Source: Muribaculaceae bacterium (lineage in GTDB: Bacteria > Bacteroidota > Bacteroidia > Bacteroidales > Muribaculaceae). Taken from it: 14,557 bases of DNA. Where the stretch lies: positions 1 to 14,557 of the forward strand of contig JAEDNZ010000030.1 of NCBI GenBank assembly GCA_016302215.1. Reading direction: 5' to 3'. The position numbers and the translations under genes are program-made. The notes under the pieces were generated by a model. The model was not told the DNA's origin, did not search any database, and worked only from the letters and a program-made list of their open reading frames with translations. Every line of letters starts with the position of its first letter. Within the stretch, counting starts at the first letter, position 1. Below are positions 1-6,746 of the stretch, piece after piece.

Positions 1-58
1 AGGGTGGGGTGTAATATTTTTTTAATGATTTTGAATTATTCTCGTAATATTATGTGGA

Positions 59-66
59 TATCTTTG
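59..66 (+). promoter_or_regulatory. Promoter -7 box (TATCTTTG) for the receptor locus
   Basis: The sequence is an exact match to the Bacteroidota -7 consensus TAnnTTTG, 31 bases before the receptor start codon. No TTTG lies at the usual 19-21 base distance upstream; the nearest TTTG (30-33) is 25 bases away. Transcription would start near 72-75, giving a leader of about 25 bases. The box is seen directly; its activity is inferred. Confidence 0.55.
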
Positions 67-97
67 CAGCGAAATTTTATACAAGATTGATTATATT

Positions 98-2761
98 ATG
101 TCAAAGAGGATTGTGATGGTGCTGCTGCTGTGGGTAATAACACAGGTGACAATGACGGCAGCCGTGATAAAGGGAGTAGTGTATGATGGCTCTACGGGTG
201 AGAGCCTCATCGGCGCGAGCGTGACGATAGAAGGCACGAGCGGTGTGGGCGCCGTGACGGGTCTCGACGGGTCGTTTACAATCAAGACCGATGGCGGCGA
301 CGGAGCTGCTACGTTGATATGCCGGTATGTGGGTTTTGCCGAGGCACGCGTGAAGGCCGACGGGCAAACGCCGGTGGTCATCACTATGAGCGAGTCAGCA
401 ACGGGCTTGCAAGAGGTGGTGGTCAAGGGCCAAAGGAGCGGCAGCTCGGACAACACGGCGCGCCTGATAGAGCGGCGGTCGATGAATGTGGTGAATGTGC
501 TCAGCGGCCGGGCCATGGAGCTGTCGCCTGATGTGACCGTGGGCAATATGTTGCAACGGATGTCGGGTGTGTCAATAGAGCGCAATTCGTCGGGCGAAGG
601 GTCATACGCGCTGCTGCGCGGTATGGATAAGCGCTATAACTATACGTTGGTGAATGGCATCAAGATACCGAGCCCTGACAATAAGAACCGCTTTGTGCCG
701 CTTGACTTGTTTCCCTCCGATATCCTTGAGCGGCTTGAGGTGTATAAGTCTCCGACGGCCAATCTTGAGGGCGACGGCATAGGCGGCGCTATCAACCTGG
801 TGATGAAAGATGCGCCGGATAGGCGGTTGCTGTCGGTGCACTTATCTACGGGTTATAATGCGCTGTTTTTTGACCGAGACTTTTTGAGTTTTGACCACCG
901 GAGCATCGCCACACAGTCGCCCAACGAGATAAAGGGTGTCAGCGGCGATTATGGAGTTACGGTCGCCGACTTTACGAATAAGAACTTGCGAGTGAACTCA
1001 CATCGGCCACTGCCCGACTTGCTTGCTGGCGCCACTTATGGCGATAGGTTTTTTGGGCGCAAGCTGGGTGTGGTGGCGTCAATAGACTTTCAGAATATGC
1101 ATCGAGGCAAGAACAGCGATTGGTATTATCGGTCGTCGTATGCACAGAATGGTGTGGAGTATCGCACATACAACGATGCGCGGCAGAGGCTGTCAGCGCA
1201 TGCCAAATTAGATTATGACATCAACGGCGCCAATGAGGTGTGCTGGTATAATGGTTATCTCGATGTGAGAGACACGCAGACGCGCGTGTCAGTGAATGAC
1301 AACACCGAGTCAGTGCGCCTGCGGCATAATGTGCAGGGTATATTCAACAGTACGCTCAGCGGCCGTCACAGTCTGCTCGCAAACCAAGCGCTGACGCTGA
1401 CATGGACCGGGGCCTACTCACGCGCCACAAATGAGACGCCTGACAATGCCGAGATATATTTGCAGGGAATGCATATCGCTACCTCTACGTCGGCAGTGCG
1501 ACGCTGGGAGCATAATTCAGATAGAGACTGGTCAGGGTATGCACAGGCCTGCTACCTGCTGAAGAGCGGCGAAAAAGAGTATGAGTTTAGTCTCGGCGGC
1601 ATGTACAGAGACAAGCGCCGCAACAGTTTTTTCAACGAATACACCTTTGACTCAGCCACGGGCATAGAGCACCCTCTGGTGTATGGCGAGGACTGGACAA
1701 ACTTTGACCAAATAGATATAGTGCCGCGCGAATACGGCAATGTGGGCGACCCGCTGAACTATGACGCCATAGAGCGCATCGGCGCCGGCTATGTGTCGGC
1801 CAAAATGTCGGTGGGTAAGTTTGAGTTTATCGCGGGATTGCGCGCCGAGCACACCAATCAAGGCTATACGCTGAAATTCCCTCGCGAGGTTGACCCCGAG
1901 GGCTACCAGAGCTATACCGACTGGCTGCCCGATGCACATGTGAAGTATGCTATCAGAGAAGATATGAATATGAAGCTGTCATACTACCGCGCCATCAACC
2001 GTCCGGGCTTTTTCGAGATAGTGCCATACAGCATCATCACCGAGGAGTATAAGGAGCGTGGCAATCCGTCGCTGGAGCATACTATAGCTGACAATGTGGA
2101 TCTGCGATGGGAGTATTTCCCCTCACCATCAGAGCAGATCATGGCCGGCGCCTTCTTCAAGCATCTGCAGAACCCGATAGAATACGGTCTCATCACCGAG
2201 GGTCAGGACTCGTATTATATGCCTCTCAACCTGGGCAATGCCACGAATATGGGTCTTGAGATAGATGTGCTGAAATACTTTAACCGCTTCGGAATAAAAG
2301 CTAACTACACCTATACCCACTCGGCGATAACCACTGACAAGCGGTCAATGCAAGGCAACGACATAGTGGTGGTGAAGCAGACCCGTCCGCTTGCCGGGCA
2401 GGCGGCTCATGTGGCCAACCTGTCGCTGCTCTACAAAGATACCCGCAATCAGTGGGAGGCGCAGCTGACAACGAGCTATATTGGCAAGCGCCTCTGCGAA
2501 ATCTCCAATTGGCTCGACAATGACATCTGGGAGAACGATTATGTGCGCCTGGAGCTGTCGGCTGAAAAGACATGGCGCTGTGGTCTGTCAGTGTTTCTCA
2601 AAGCTACCAATCTGCTGAACCTGCCTTTGGTGAGATATATCCACAAGGGCGAGCATACAGATGCGGTGGTTGATGCCGAGCGCACCTCGGGCGGCGACCT
2701 GGTGGAGCGCAAGGAGCGATATGGTCAGACGATACAGGTGGGCCTGAGATTTAAACTGTAA
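98..2761 (+). CDS. TonB-dependent outer-membrane receptor with N-terminal carboxypeptidase-regulatory-like domain
   Basis: An 887-residue outer-membrane receptor that would import a bound ligand using energy from TonB-ExbBD. Residues 1-21 form a signal peptide. Residues about 23-107 are a carboxypeptidase-regulatory-like beta-sandwich (IKGVVYDGSTGE, DGSFTI), common in Bacteroidota receptors. LQEVVVKG follows as the TonB-box-like segment. The plug spans about 128-240 (VGNMLQRMSGVSIER, LLRGMDKRYN, LDLFPSDILERLEVYKSP, GGAINLVMKD). The remainder is a beta-barrel ending in GLRFKL. The plug wording resembles the TIGR01782-type (Xanthomonas/Caulobacter) receptors more than SusC, and no susD follows. 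It is complete and leads a set with the lipoprotein 51 bases downstream and the phosphoesterase. The ATG at 98 places the signal peptide correctly. The substrate is unknown; a siderophore, a sugar or a phosphorylated nutrient are all possible. Confidence 0.93.
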   Translation: MSKRIVMVLLLWVITQVTMTAAVIKGVVYDGSTGESLIGASVTIEGTSGVGAVTGLDGSFTIKTDGGDGAATLICRYVGFAEARVKADGQTPVVITMSESATGLQEVVVKGQRSGSSDNTARLIERRSMNVVNVLSGRAMELSPDVTVGNMLQRMSGVSIERNSSGEGSYALLRGMDKRYNYTLVNGIKIPSPDNKNRFVPLDLFPSDILERLEVYKSPTANLEGDGIGGAINLVMKDAPDRRLLSVHLSTGYNALFFDRDFLSFDHRSIATQSPNEIKGVSGDYGVTVADFTNKNLRVNSHRPLPDLLAGATYGDRFFGRKLGVVASIDFQNMHRGKNSDWYYRSSYAQNGVEYRTYNDARQRLSAHAKLDYDINGANEVCWYNGYLDVRDTQTRVSVNDNTESVRLRHNVQGIFNSTLSGRHSLLANQALTLTWTGAYSRATNETPDNAEIYLQGMHIATSTSAVRRWEHNSDRDWSGYAQACYLLKSGEKEYEFSLGGMYRDKRRNSFFNEYTFDSATGIEHPLVYGEDWTNFDQIDIVPREYGNVGDPLNYDAIERIGAGYVSAKMSVGKFEFIAGLRAEHTNQGYTLKFPREVDPEGYQSYTDWLPDAHVKYAIREDMNMKLSYYRAINRPGFFEIVPYSIITEEYKERGNPSLEHTIADNVDLRWEYFPSPSEQIMAGAFFKHLQNPIEYGLITEGQDSYYMPLNLGNATNMGLEIDVLKYFNRFGIKANYTYTHSAITTDKRSMQGNDIVVVKQTRPLAGQAAHVANLSLLYKDTRNQWEAQLTTSYIGKRLCEISNWLDNDIWENDYVRLELSAEKTWRCGLSVFLKATNLLNLPLVRYIHKGEHTDAVVDAERTSGGDLVERKERYGQTIQVGLRFKL

Positions 2762-2812
2762 GAACATATACTTTAACAAACGATAATTATCTATTCACTA
2801 AATTACATTACA

Positions 2813-4234
2813 ATGAACAACGACAAGATTGCAAAGAAGATGACTATTTGGCGCAATGCAGTCAGCGCCCTTGCGATGGCCGCCGTGATAGTGTGCGGCT
2901 CATGTAGCGATGACAATCCTGGCGATGAGCCGGACCCAACACCGGAGCCAACACCGGAGCAGCCCACAGCCGAGACCGAGCTTGCCGACACGGAGATGCG
3001 CGTGAGCGGCGTATGGGCGGCAGGTACTGAAATCACCCTTGACCGCCACTTAGTGGTGCCCGAAGGCAAGACGCTGACGATAGAGCCGGGCGTGAAAGTG
3101 ATAGTCAGCACGGCGGGCGTAGGTGTCAACCATGTGCCGGTGGAGGTGCTGGTAAAAGGCTCGCTCTACTGCCAGGGTAGCGCTGAGGCGCCGATACTCT
3201 TCTCGGTAGAAGAGGGCAAGCGCACAGCCGAGAACGCCCTGAAAGGCTTGTGGGGCGGCATCGTAGCCACGGAGACCTGCGCTGAGATGGTCATTGACCA
3301 CACGGTGATAGAATATACCGGCGCTCAAGTCATAGAGGGGTCGCCGTCGGCCACAGCCGGATATTATACTGCCGGCGATGATGCATATCCTCAGATTACG
3401 ACTAACAATATTGGTGGCAAATATGTAATCACCAATTCGGTGCTGCGTAATGGCTGGAGTGATGGTATATACCTGATGGGTGGCAGTGCCATAATCACAA
3501 ACAATGTGTTTGCTGCCAATGGCTACAGCGGCGGCGAGGCTGTCAACGTCAAGGCCGGCGTGGTGGCTGATGTTGCCGGCAATATAATGTTCAGCCCTAA
3601 CACCAACGGCTTGAAGCTGTCATCGTCAGGCCAAAGCGAGACTCGCGGACAGGCCAAGGTCAACGCTTACAACAACACAATCATCAATGCCGGCTGGCGC
3701 CGCGACGGCGAGAAGGGCGGCTGTGTGTATGTGGAGAAAAACTGCCTCGCCAATGTTGTCAACAACTTGATGGTCAACTGCAAATTCAGGGCAATGACAC
3801 CATCATACAAGACGCCGAATGTGCCTGATGGCGGCTATGACGATAAGTCAATCATCGACTACAACTGCTATGCCTCAGGGTCGCAGCGCAGCACGGTGGT
3901 GTATCCCGAGGAGAGCAATGTGGCGTATGCCTACGAGGGCTATAACTATGCACATAAGAGCTACAATCCGGCTGTCGATGCCCACAGCCTGATATCTACG
4001 GCAGACAATTTGATAAACCCGCTGTTTGTCAACTATGACATCAATGGCGTGGCGCTGACCGAGTATCGCTATGACGAGGGCTGGAATTTCCATCTGCTCA
4101 GCGGCTCGCCGGCGCTGACAGGCGCTCTGATGGTGGCTCCGTTTACGCCCTATTTTGCCGGCGGCATGGTGCTCAATGGTGTGAGCTACGCCTCACCGGC
4201 GCTTGCAGGATACTTCGGTGCAGCCGGTATGTAA
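2813..4234 (+). CDS. Surface-type lipoprotein with right-handed parallel beta-helix
   Basis: A 473-residue exported protein. Residues 11-30 form a hydrophobic signal segment ending in CGS before Cys31, the probable lipidated residue. Cys31 is followed by Ser-Asp-Asp-Asn and further acidic residues, resembling the Bacteroidota lipoprotein export signal that sends lipoproteins to the cell surface. A Pro/Glu linker (about 36-52, PTPEPTPE) leads to the body. LTIEPGVKV at 88-96 is typical of the first beta-helix rung, and rungs rich in N-x-I/V-x-x-N continue to about residue 325 (VITNSVLRNG, IITNNVFAANG, VVNNLMVN). The C-terminal part (FHLLSGSPAL) closes the fold as in polysaccharide-lyase-like beta-helix proteins. 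No catalytic residues can be assigned, so ligand binding is as likely as an enzyme role. An internal ATG at 2840 would also give a good signal peptide. It lies between a TonB receptor and a phosphoesterase, probably in one transcript. Confidence 0.85.
   Translation: MNNDKIAKKMTIWRNAVSALAMAAVIVCGSCSDDNPGDEPDPTPEPTPEQPTAETELADTEMRVSGVWAAGTEITLDRHLVVPEGKTLTIEPGVKVIVSTAGVGVNHVPVEVLVKGSLYCQGSAEAPILFSVEEGKRTAENALKGLWGGIVATETCAEMVIDHTVIEYTGAQVIEGSPSATAGYYTAGDDAYPQITTNNIGGKYVITNSVLRNGWSDGIYLMGGSAIITNNVFAANGYSGGEAVNVKAGVVADVAGNIMFSPNTNGLKLSSSGQSETRGQAKVNAYNNTIINAGWRRDGEKGGCVYVEKNCLANVVNNLMVNCKFRAMTPSYKTPNVPDGGYDDKSIIDYNCYASGSQRSTVVYPEESNVAYAYEGYNYAHKSYNPAVDAHSLISTADNLINPLFVNYDINGVALTEYRYDEGWNFHLLSGSPALTGALMVAPFTPYFAGGMVLNGVSYASPALAGYFGAAGM
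2936..2959 (+). repeat. Two perfect 12-base tandem units in the lipoprotein linker
   Basis: The unit ccaacaccggag occurs twice in a row and encodes the repeated Pro-Thr-Pro-Glu of the linker between the lipid anchor and the beta-helix. Because the unit is a multiple of three, gain or loss of copies would change linker length without a frameshift. Confidence 0.8.
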
Positions 4235-4263
4235 GCAATGAAAGATAATAAATTACGCAACTA

Positions 4264-5220
4264 ATGATACGATTAAGAAAACCGTTGATGATGGTAGCAG
4301 CGCTTGCAATGGCGCTGCTACCCATCGATATGTGGGCTCGCGGAGCCGATGTGATAGAGCATGAGGGCAATGTGAACCTCATATTGTGTAACGACCTGGG
4401 TCGCAACGGCTATTATCGTCAGAAGCCAATGGCTGAGATGATGGGAGAGGTGGCTGACAGCGTAGATGTGCAGGCTGTGCTTGCGCTGGGCGATGTGCAC
4501 CACTTTGACGGTGTGGCCTCGACGGCTGACCCGCTGTGGCTCACTAATTATGAGCTGATATATACGCCCCCGGCGCTGATGATACCATGGCACCCGGTGC
4601 TCGGCAATCACGAGTATCGCGGCAATACGCAGGCGGTGCTTGACTATGGCAAGGTGAGCCGGCGGTGGCAGATGCCGGGACGCTATTATTCAAAGCTCTT
4701 CACCGAGGGCGATGTTACGGTCAAGGTGGTGTTTATTGATACCACTCCGCTCATTGATAAATACAGAGCCAATAGCGAGACCTATCCCGATGCTGGCCGG
4801 CAAGACTTGGAGGCTGAGATGCAGTGGCTCGAAGGCGAGCTGCGTGACCGCCAGGGGGCTGACTGGATGGTGGTGGTGGGTCACCACCCGATCTATGCCG
4901 ATACGCCCAAGGACAGCAGTGAGCGCGCAGACATGCAGCGGCGAGTAGGCGCGATGATTAAGCGCTGTGGCGGCGTAGATATGTATGTCTGCGGTCATAT
5001 ACATAATTTCCAGCATATCAATAATGCCGAGCTTGGCGTGGATTGCGTGGTCAATAGTGCAGCATCATTGTCGCGCAAAAAGGTGGCCACAGTCGAGGGC
5101 ACGCAATACTGCAACGGCGACGAGGGCTTCTCGGTGCTGTCGGCCTCGAAGTCTAATCTGACGTTGTATATGGTGAATTATGAGGGTAGGGTGCTGCACC
5201 GGGTAGAGTGCAGTCACTAA
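4264..5220 (+). CDS. Exported calcineurin-like metallophosphoesterase, purple-acid-phosphatase-like
   Basis: A 318-residue hydrolase of the calcineurin-like fold, expected to cleave phosphomonoesters or diesters with a two-metal centre. Residues 1-25 form a signal peptide, so it acts in the periplasm or beyond. The family motifs appear in order: Asp44 (CNDLGRNG, matching GDWG), Asp77 (GDVHHFDG), Asn115-His116 (GNHEY), His207 (GHHPIY), His245 and His247 (CGHIHNFQ). The order and spacing resemble tartrate-resistant acid phosphatases. His80 stands where those enzymes have the iron-binding Tyr of GDNFY. The start is 29 bases after the lipoprotein stop, so the three genes look co-transcribed. The length is normal for a single-domain enzyme. 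The substrate is unknown; release of phosphate from a compound handled by the neighbouring receptor is an inference. Confidence 0.88.
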   Translation: MIRLRKPLMMVAALAMALLPIDMWARGADVIEHEGNVNLILCNDLGRNGYYRQKPMAEMMGEVADSVDVQAVLALGDVHHFDGVASTADPLWLTNYELIYTPPALMIPWHPVLGNHEYRGNTQAVLDYGKVSRRWQMPGRYYSKLFTEGDVTVKVVFIDTTPLIDKYRANSETYPDAGRQDLEAEMQWLEGELRDRQGADWMVVVGHHPIYADTPKDSSERADMQRRVGAMIKRCGGVDMYVCGHIHNFQHINNAELGVDCVVNSAASLSRKKVATVEGTQYCNGDEGFSVLSASKSNLTLYMVNYEGRVLHRVECSH

Positions 5221-5229
5221 TCCCCGAGC

Positions 5230-5256
5230 ACTCCTCTGCCACGAAGCCGGAGGAGT
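5230..5256 (+). other. Short inverted repeat after the phosphoesterase
   Basis: ACTCCTCTG and CGGAGGAGT can pair over 9 bases (one G-T) around a 9-base loop, starting 10 bases after the phosphoesterase stop. There is no T run after it, so it is not a convincing terminator by itself. It may protect the transcript's 3' end upstream of the stronger hairpin. Confidence 0.35.
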
Positions 5257-5268
5257 GACGATGACGAT

Positions 5269-5322
5269 AAAAAGAGTGTCGGGAAGGTGTTTGAAACACA
5301 CTTCCCGACACTGATGTTTTTT
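5269..5322. terminator. Bidirectional intrinsic terminator between convergent operons
   Basis: The stem spans 5275-5312: AGTGTCGGGAAGGTGT pairs with ACAC-A-CTTCCCGACACT, 16 pairs with one bulged A, around the loop TTGAA. Six T (5317-5322) follow it on the plus strand, and five A (5269-5273) precede it, giving a T run on the minus strand. It therefore fits termination of both the phosphoesterase locus and the rpsF-rpsR-rplI operon, which meet here. Confidence 0.85.
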
Positions 5323-5340
5323 AGGTATTTCTGCTAAATC

Positions 5341-5784
5341 TTATTCAGCAACAACCTCGAAGGGTATTTCTACTGATACCTCCTTGTGGAAACGGATGGT
5401 AGCAGAGTATTTGCCGACTTCTTTGATAGCTTCTTTGATGAAGATGAGCTTGCGGTCAACGTTGTGGCCGAGCTTCTCGAGAGCCTCAGCGATCTGTATG
5501 CTGTTGACGCTACCGAATATAGTGCCGGTAGAGCTTGTCTTAGCACCGATAGTGAGCGCAACGCCTTCGAGGGCAGCGGCAGCAGCCTCGGCCTCGGCTT
5601 TGATTTGAGCGAGCTTGTGAGCGCGCTGGCGCTGGTTTTCAGCGAGCATCTTAAGAGCCGAAGGTGTGGCAACGACAGCCTTACCTGTGGGGATAAGGAA
5701 GTTACGGCCATAACCATCTTTCACTTCTACGACGTCGTCCTTGTATCCAAGGCCGTGAACGTCTTCTTTGAGAATGATTTTCAT
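5341..5784 (-). CDS. rplI: 50S ribosomal protein L9
   Basis: A 147-residue protein of normal length. The N-terminal domain carries the family signature at about residues 11-30 (GLGYKDDVVEVKDGYGRNFL) followed by IPTGKAVVAT. A long charged alpha-helix (about 41-75, rich in Ala, Glu and Lys) links it to the C-terminal rRNA-binding domain. L9 binds 23S rRNA near the L1 stalk base and helps limit frameshifting and hopping. It is the last gene of the operon, 22 bases after rpsR, and ends just before the shared terminator. Confidence 0.97.
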   Translation of the reverse strand: MKIILKEDVHGLGYKDDVVEVKDGYGRNFLIPTGKAVVATPSALKMLAENQRQRAHKLAQIKAEAEAAAAALEGVALTIGAKTSSTGTIFGSVNSIQIAEALEKLGHNVDRKLIFIKEAIKEVGKYSATIRFHKEVSVEIPFEVVAE

Positions 5785-5806
5785 ATTATTCCTTTGGCTT
5801 TAAGGG

Positions 5807-6076
5807 TTATTTCATGAGGTCGGTGACGTAGGGCAGGAGGGCGAGGTGACGAGCACGCTTAACGGCCTGGGCTACGCGGCGTTGGAATTTCAGCGAAGTG
5901 CCGGTGATGCGACGGGGCAGGATTTTGCCTTGCTCGTTGAGGAACTTCTTGAGGAATTCGGGGTCTTTGTAGTCGATGTACTTGATACCGCTGCGTTTGA
6001 AACGGCAGTATTTTTTCTTCTTAACATCTACTGACATGGGAGTCAGGTAGCGGATTTCAGATTGAGCGTTTGCCAT
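5807..6076 (-). CDS. rpsR: 30S ribosomal protein S18
   Basis: An 89-residue protein of normal length, carrying the core YCRFKRSGIKYIDYKD and the C-terminal RRITGTSLKFQRRVAQAVKRAR, which contacts 16S rRNA. It pairs with S6 on the platform of the small subunit. Only 3 bases separate it from rpsF, so the two are probably translationally coupled. A later Met (residue 14) could also serve as a start, but the N-terminal SEIRYLTP segment is typical of Bacteroidota S18, which favours the start at 6076. Confidence 0.97.
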   Translation of the reverse strand: MANAQSEIRYLTPMSVDVKKKKYCRFKRSGIKYIDYKDPEFLKKFLNEQGKILPRRITGTSLKFQRRVAQAVKRARHLALLPYVTDLMK

Positions 6077-6079
6077 GAT

Positions 6080-6445
6080 TTAGTCCTCCTTAGCTTCAGT
6101 GGTTGCTACTTCTTGTTTGTTGCCTTTGAGGCTGCGACGCTTAGCGGCGTACTCAGCGGCGTACTTGTCCTGACGGAAAACGAGGAAACGAAGTACACGC
6201 TCGTCGCGGCGGAAAGCTGTCTCGAGCTTTTTGACGAGGGTGGTCTCACCTTCAAACTCGATGAGTGTGTAGAAGCCGGTTGACTTTTTTTGGATGGGAT
6301 AAGCGAGCTTGCGCAGGCCCCATTCCTCAGTGTTCACGATAGATGCGCCGTTGTCGGTGAGCACCTTGCTGAACTTGGCGACCGCTTCCTTCATCTGTTC
6401 ATCAGACAAAACGGGAGTTAAAATGAAAACGGTTTCGTACTGCAT
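6080..6445 (-). CDS. rpsF: 30S ribosomal protein S6
   Basis: A 121-residue protein starting MQYETVFILTP with the ferredoxin-like S6 fold (GLRKLAYPIQKKSTGFY, then FRRDERVLRFLVFR). The C-terminal tail (about 98-121) is charged and probably disordered. It forms a heterodimer with S18 in the 30S platform and is the first gene of the operon. The leader from the predicted start near 6490 is about 45 bases and AT-rich. I could not identify the S6:S18-binding leader motif described in other bacteria. Confidence 0.97.
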   Translation of the reverse strand: MQYETVFILTPVLSDEQMKEAVAKFSKVLTDNGASIVNTEEWGLRKLAYPIQKKSTGFYTLIEFEGETTLVKKLETAFRRDERVLRFLVFRQDKYAAEYAAKRRSLKGNKQEVATTEAKED

Positions 6446-6497
6446 GGATTTTGATTTGTGTTAATAAAAATGATTTAGATTGTTGGAAAATCGACTG

Positions 6498-6528
6498 CAA
6501 AGTTAGTGATTTATTTGTAAATGACAAA
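6498..6528 (-). promoter_or_regulatory. Complete promoter of the rpsF-rpsR-rplI operon
   Basis: Reading the minus strand, TTTG (6528-6525) is followed after exactly 19 bases by TAACTTTG (6505-6498). This matches both parts of the Bacteroidota primary sigma-factor consensus, TTTG then TAnnTTTG. Transcription would begin near 6490, about 45 bases before the rpsF ATG. Confidence 0.8.
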
Positions 6529-6665
6529 ATAGTGGGGTAAAGATAAATCCAAAAAAATGCTAATATGGGCCGAAGAAATATCTTTTTAATAGTTGAGGTG
6601 TATTAAATTAACCAAAAAACGGCGTTTATGGGCATGGAAATAGTGGTTCTCTCAAAAAAAATGCT

Positions 6666-6673
6666 TAACTTTG
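6666..6673 (+). promoter_or_regulatory. gyrA promoter -7 box (TAACTTTG)
   Basis: The sequence is an exact TAnnTTTG match, identical to the -7 box of the divergent ribosomal operon. At 19 bases upstream there is only GTGG (6643-6646), a poor -33 element. Predicted transcription starts near 6679-6682, giving a 5' leader of about 65 bases. Confidence 0.65.
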
Positions 6674-6680
6674 CTTGATA

Positions 6681-6719
6681 TTTGCCCCGTGGGATACAGT
6701 GCCCGCCGCCGGGGTCAAA
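6681..6719 (+). promoter_or_regulatory. Stem-loop at the predicted 5' end of gyrA mRNA
   Basis: TTTGCCCCG (6681-6689) pairs with CGGGG-T-CAAA (6710-6719) over 9 bases with one bulged T. An inner GGG (6691-6693) can pair with CCC (6702-6704). The left arm begins almost exactly where transcription should start, so the structure would cap the 5' end and leave an unstructured AT-rich stretch before the ATG. A role in mRNA stability or supercoiling control is possible but unproven. Confidence 0.5.
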
Positions 6720-6746
6720 GACATAGAAATAAACAAGAAATAATAT

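Larger units (their letters stand above)
6446..6746. other. Divergent promoter region between rpsF and gyrA
   Basis: This 301-base AT-rich gap separates the divergently transcribed rpsF and gyrA. It holds the ribosomal-operon promoter (6498-6528, minus), the gyrA -7 box (6666-6673, plus) and a stem-loop at the predicted gyrA mRNA 5' end (6681-6719). Between about 6530 and 6640 there are runs of A and T but no gene, RNA or clear operator. Confidence 0.7.

Noticed and set aside
30..33. TTTG as the -33 element of the receptor promoter
   Set aside because: It is 25 bases from the -7 box, outside the usual 19-21 base spacing.
91..585. A 164-codon open frame antisense to the start of the receptor gene
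   Set aside because: It lies opposite a clear signal peptide and regulatory domain, has biased Ser/Thr/Pro-rich composition typical of an antisense frame, and matches no family I recognise.
2767..2776. Promoter box before the lipoprotein gene (atatactttaa), also seen at 13453-13462 before the SPOR gene
   Set aside because: Both read TATACTTTA, which does not fit TAnnTTTG in spacing or in the final G.
98..4234. A SusC/SusD polysaccharide utilisation locus
   Set aside because: The lipoprotein is a beta-helix and not the helical SusD fold, the receptor plug is not SusC-like, and no glycoside hydrolase is present.
5386..5817. A 143-codon plus-strand frame opposite rplI
   Set aside because: rplI on the minus strand is unmistakable; the plus frame has no recognisable domain and crosses the rplI start and the gap to rpsR.
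6446..6490. S6:S18-binding regulatory leader before rpsF
   Set aside because: Such leaders are known in other bacteria, but this one is short and AT-rich and I found no stem with the expected CCG-type bulge.
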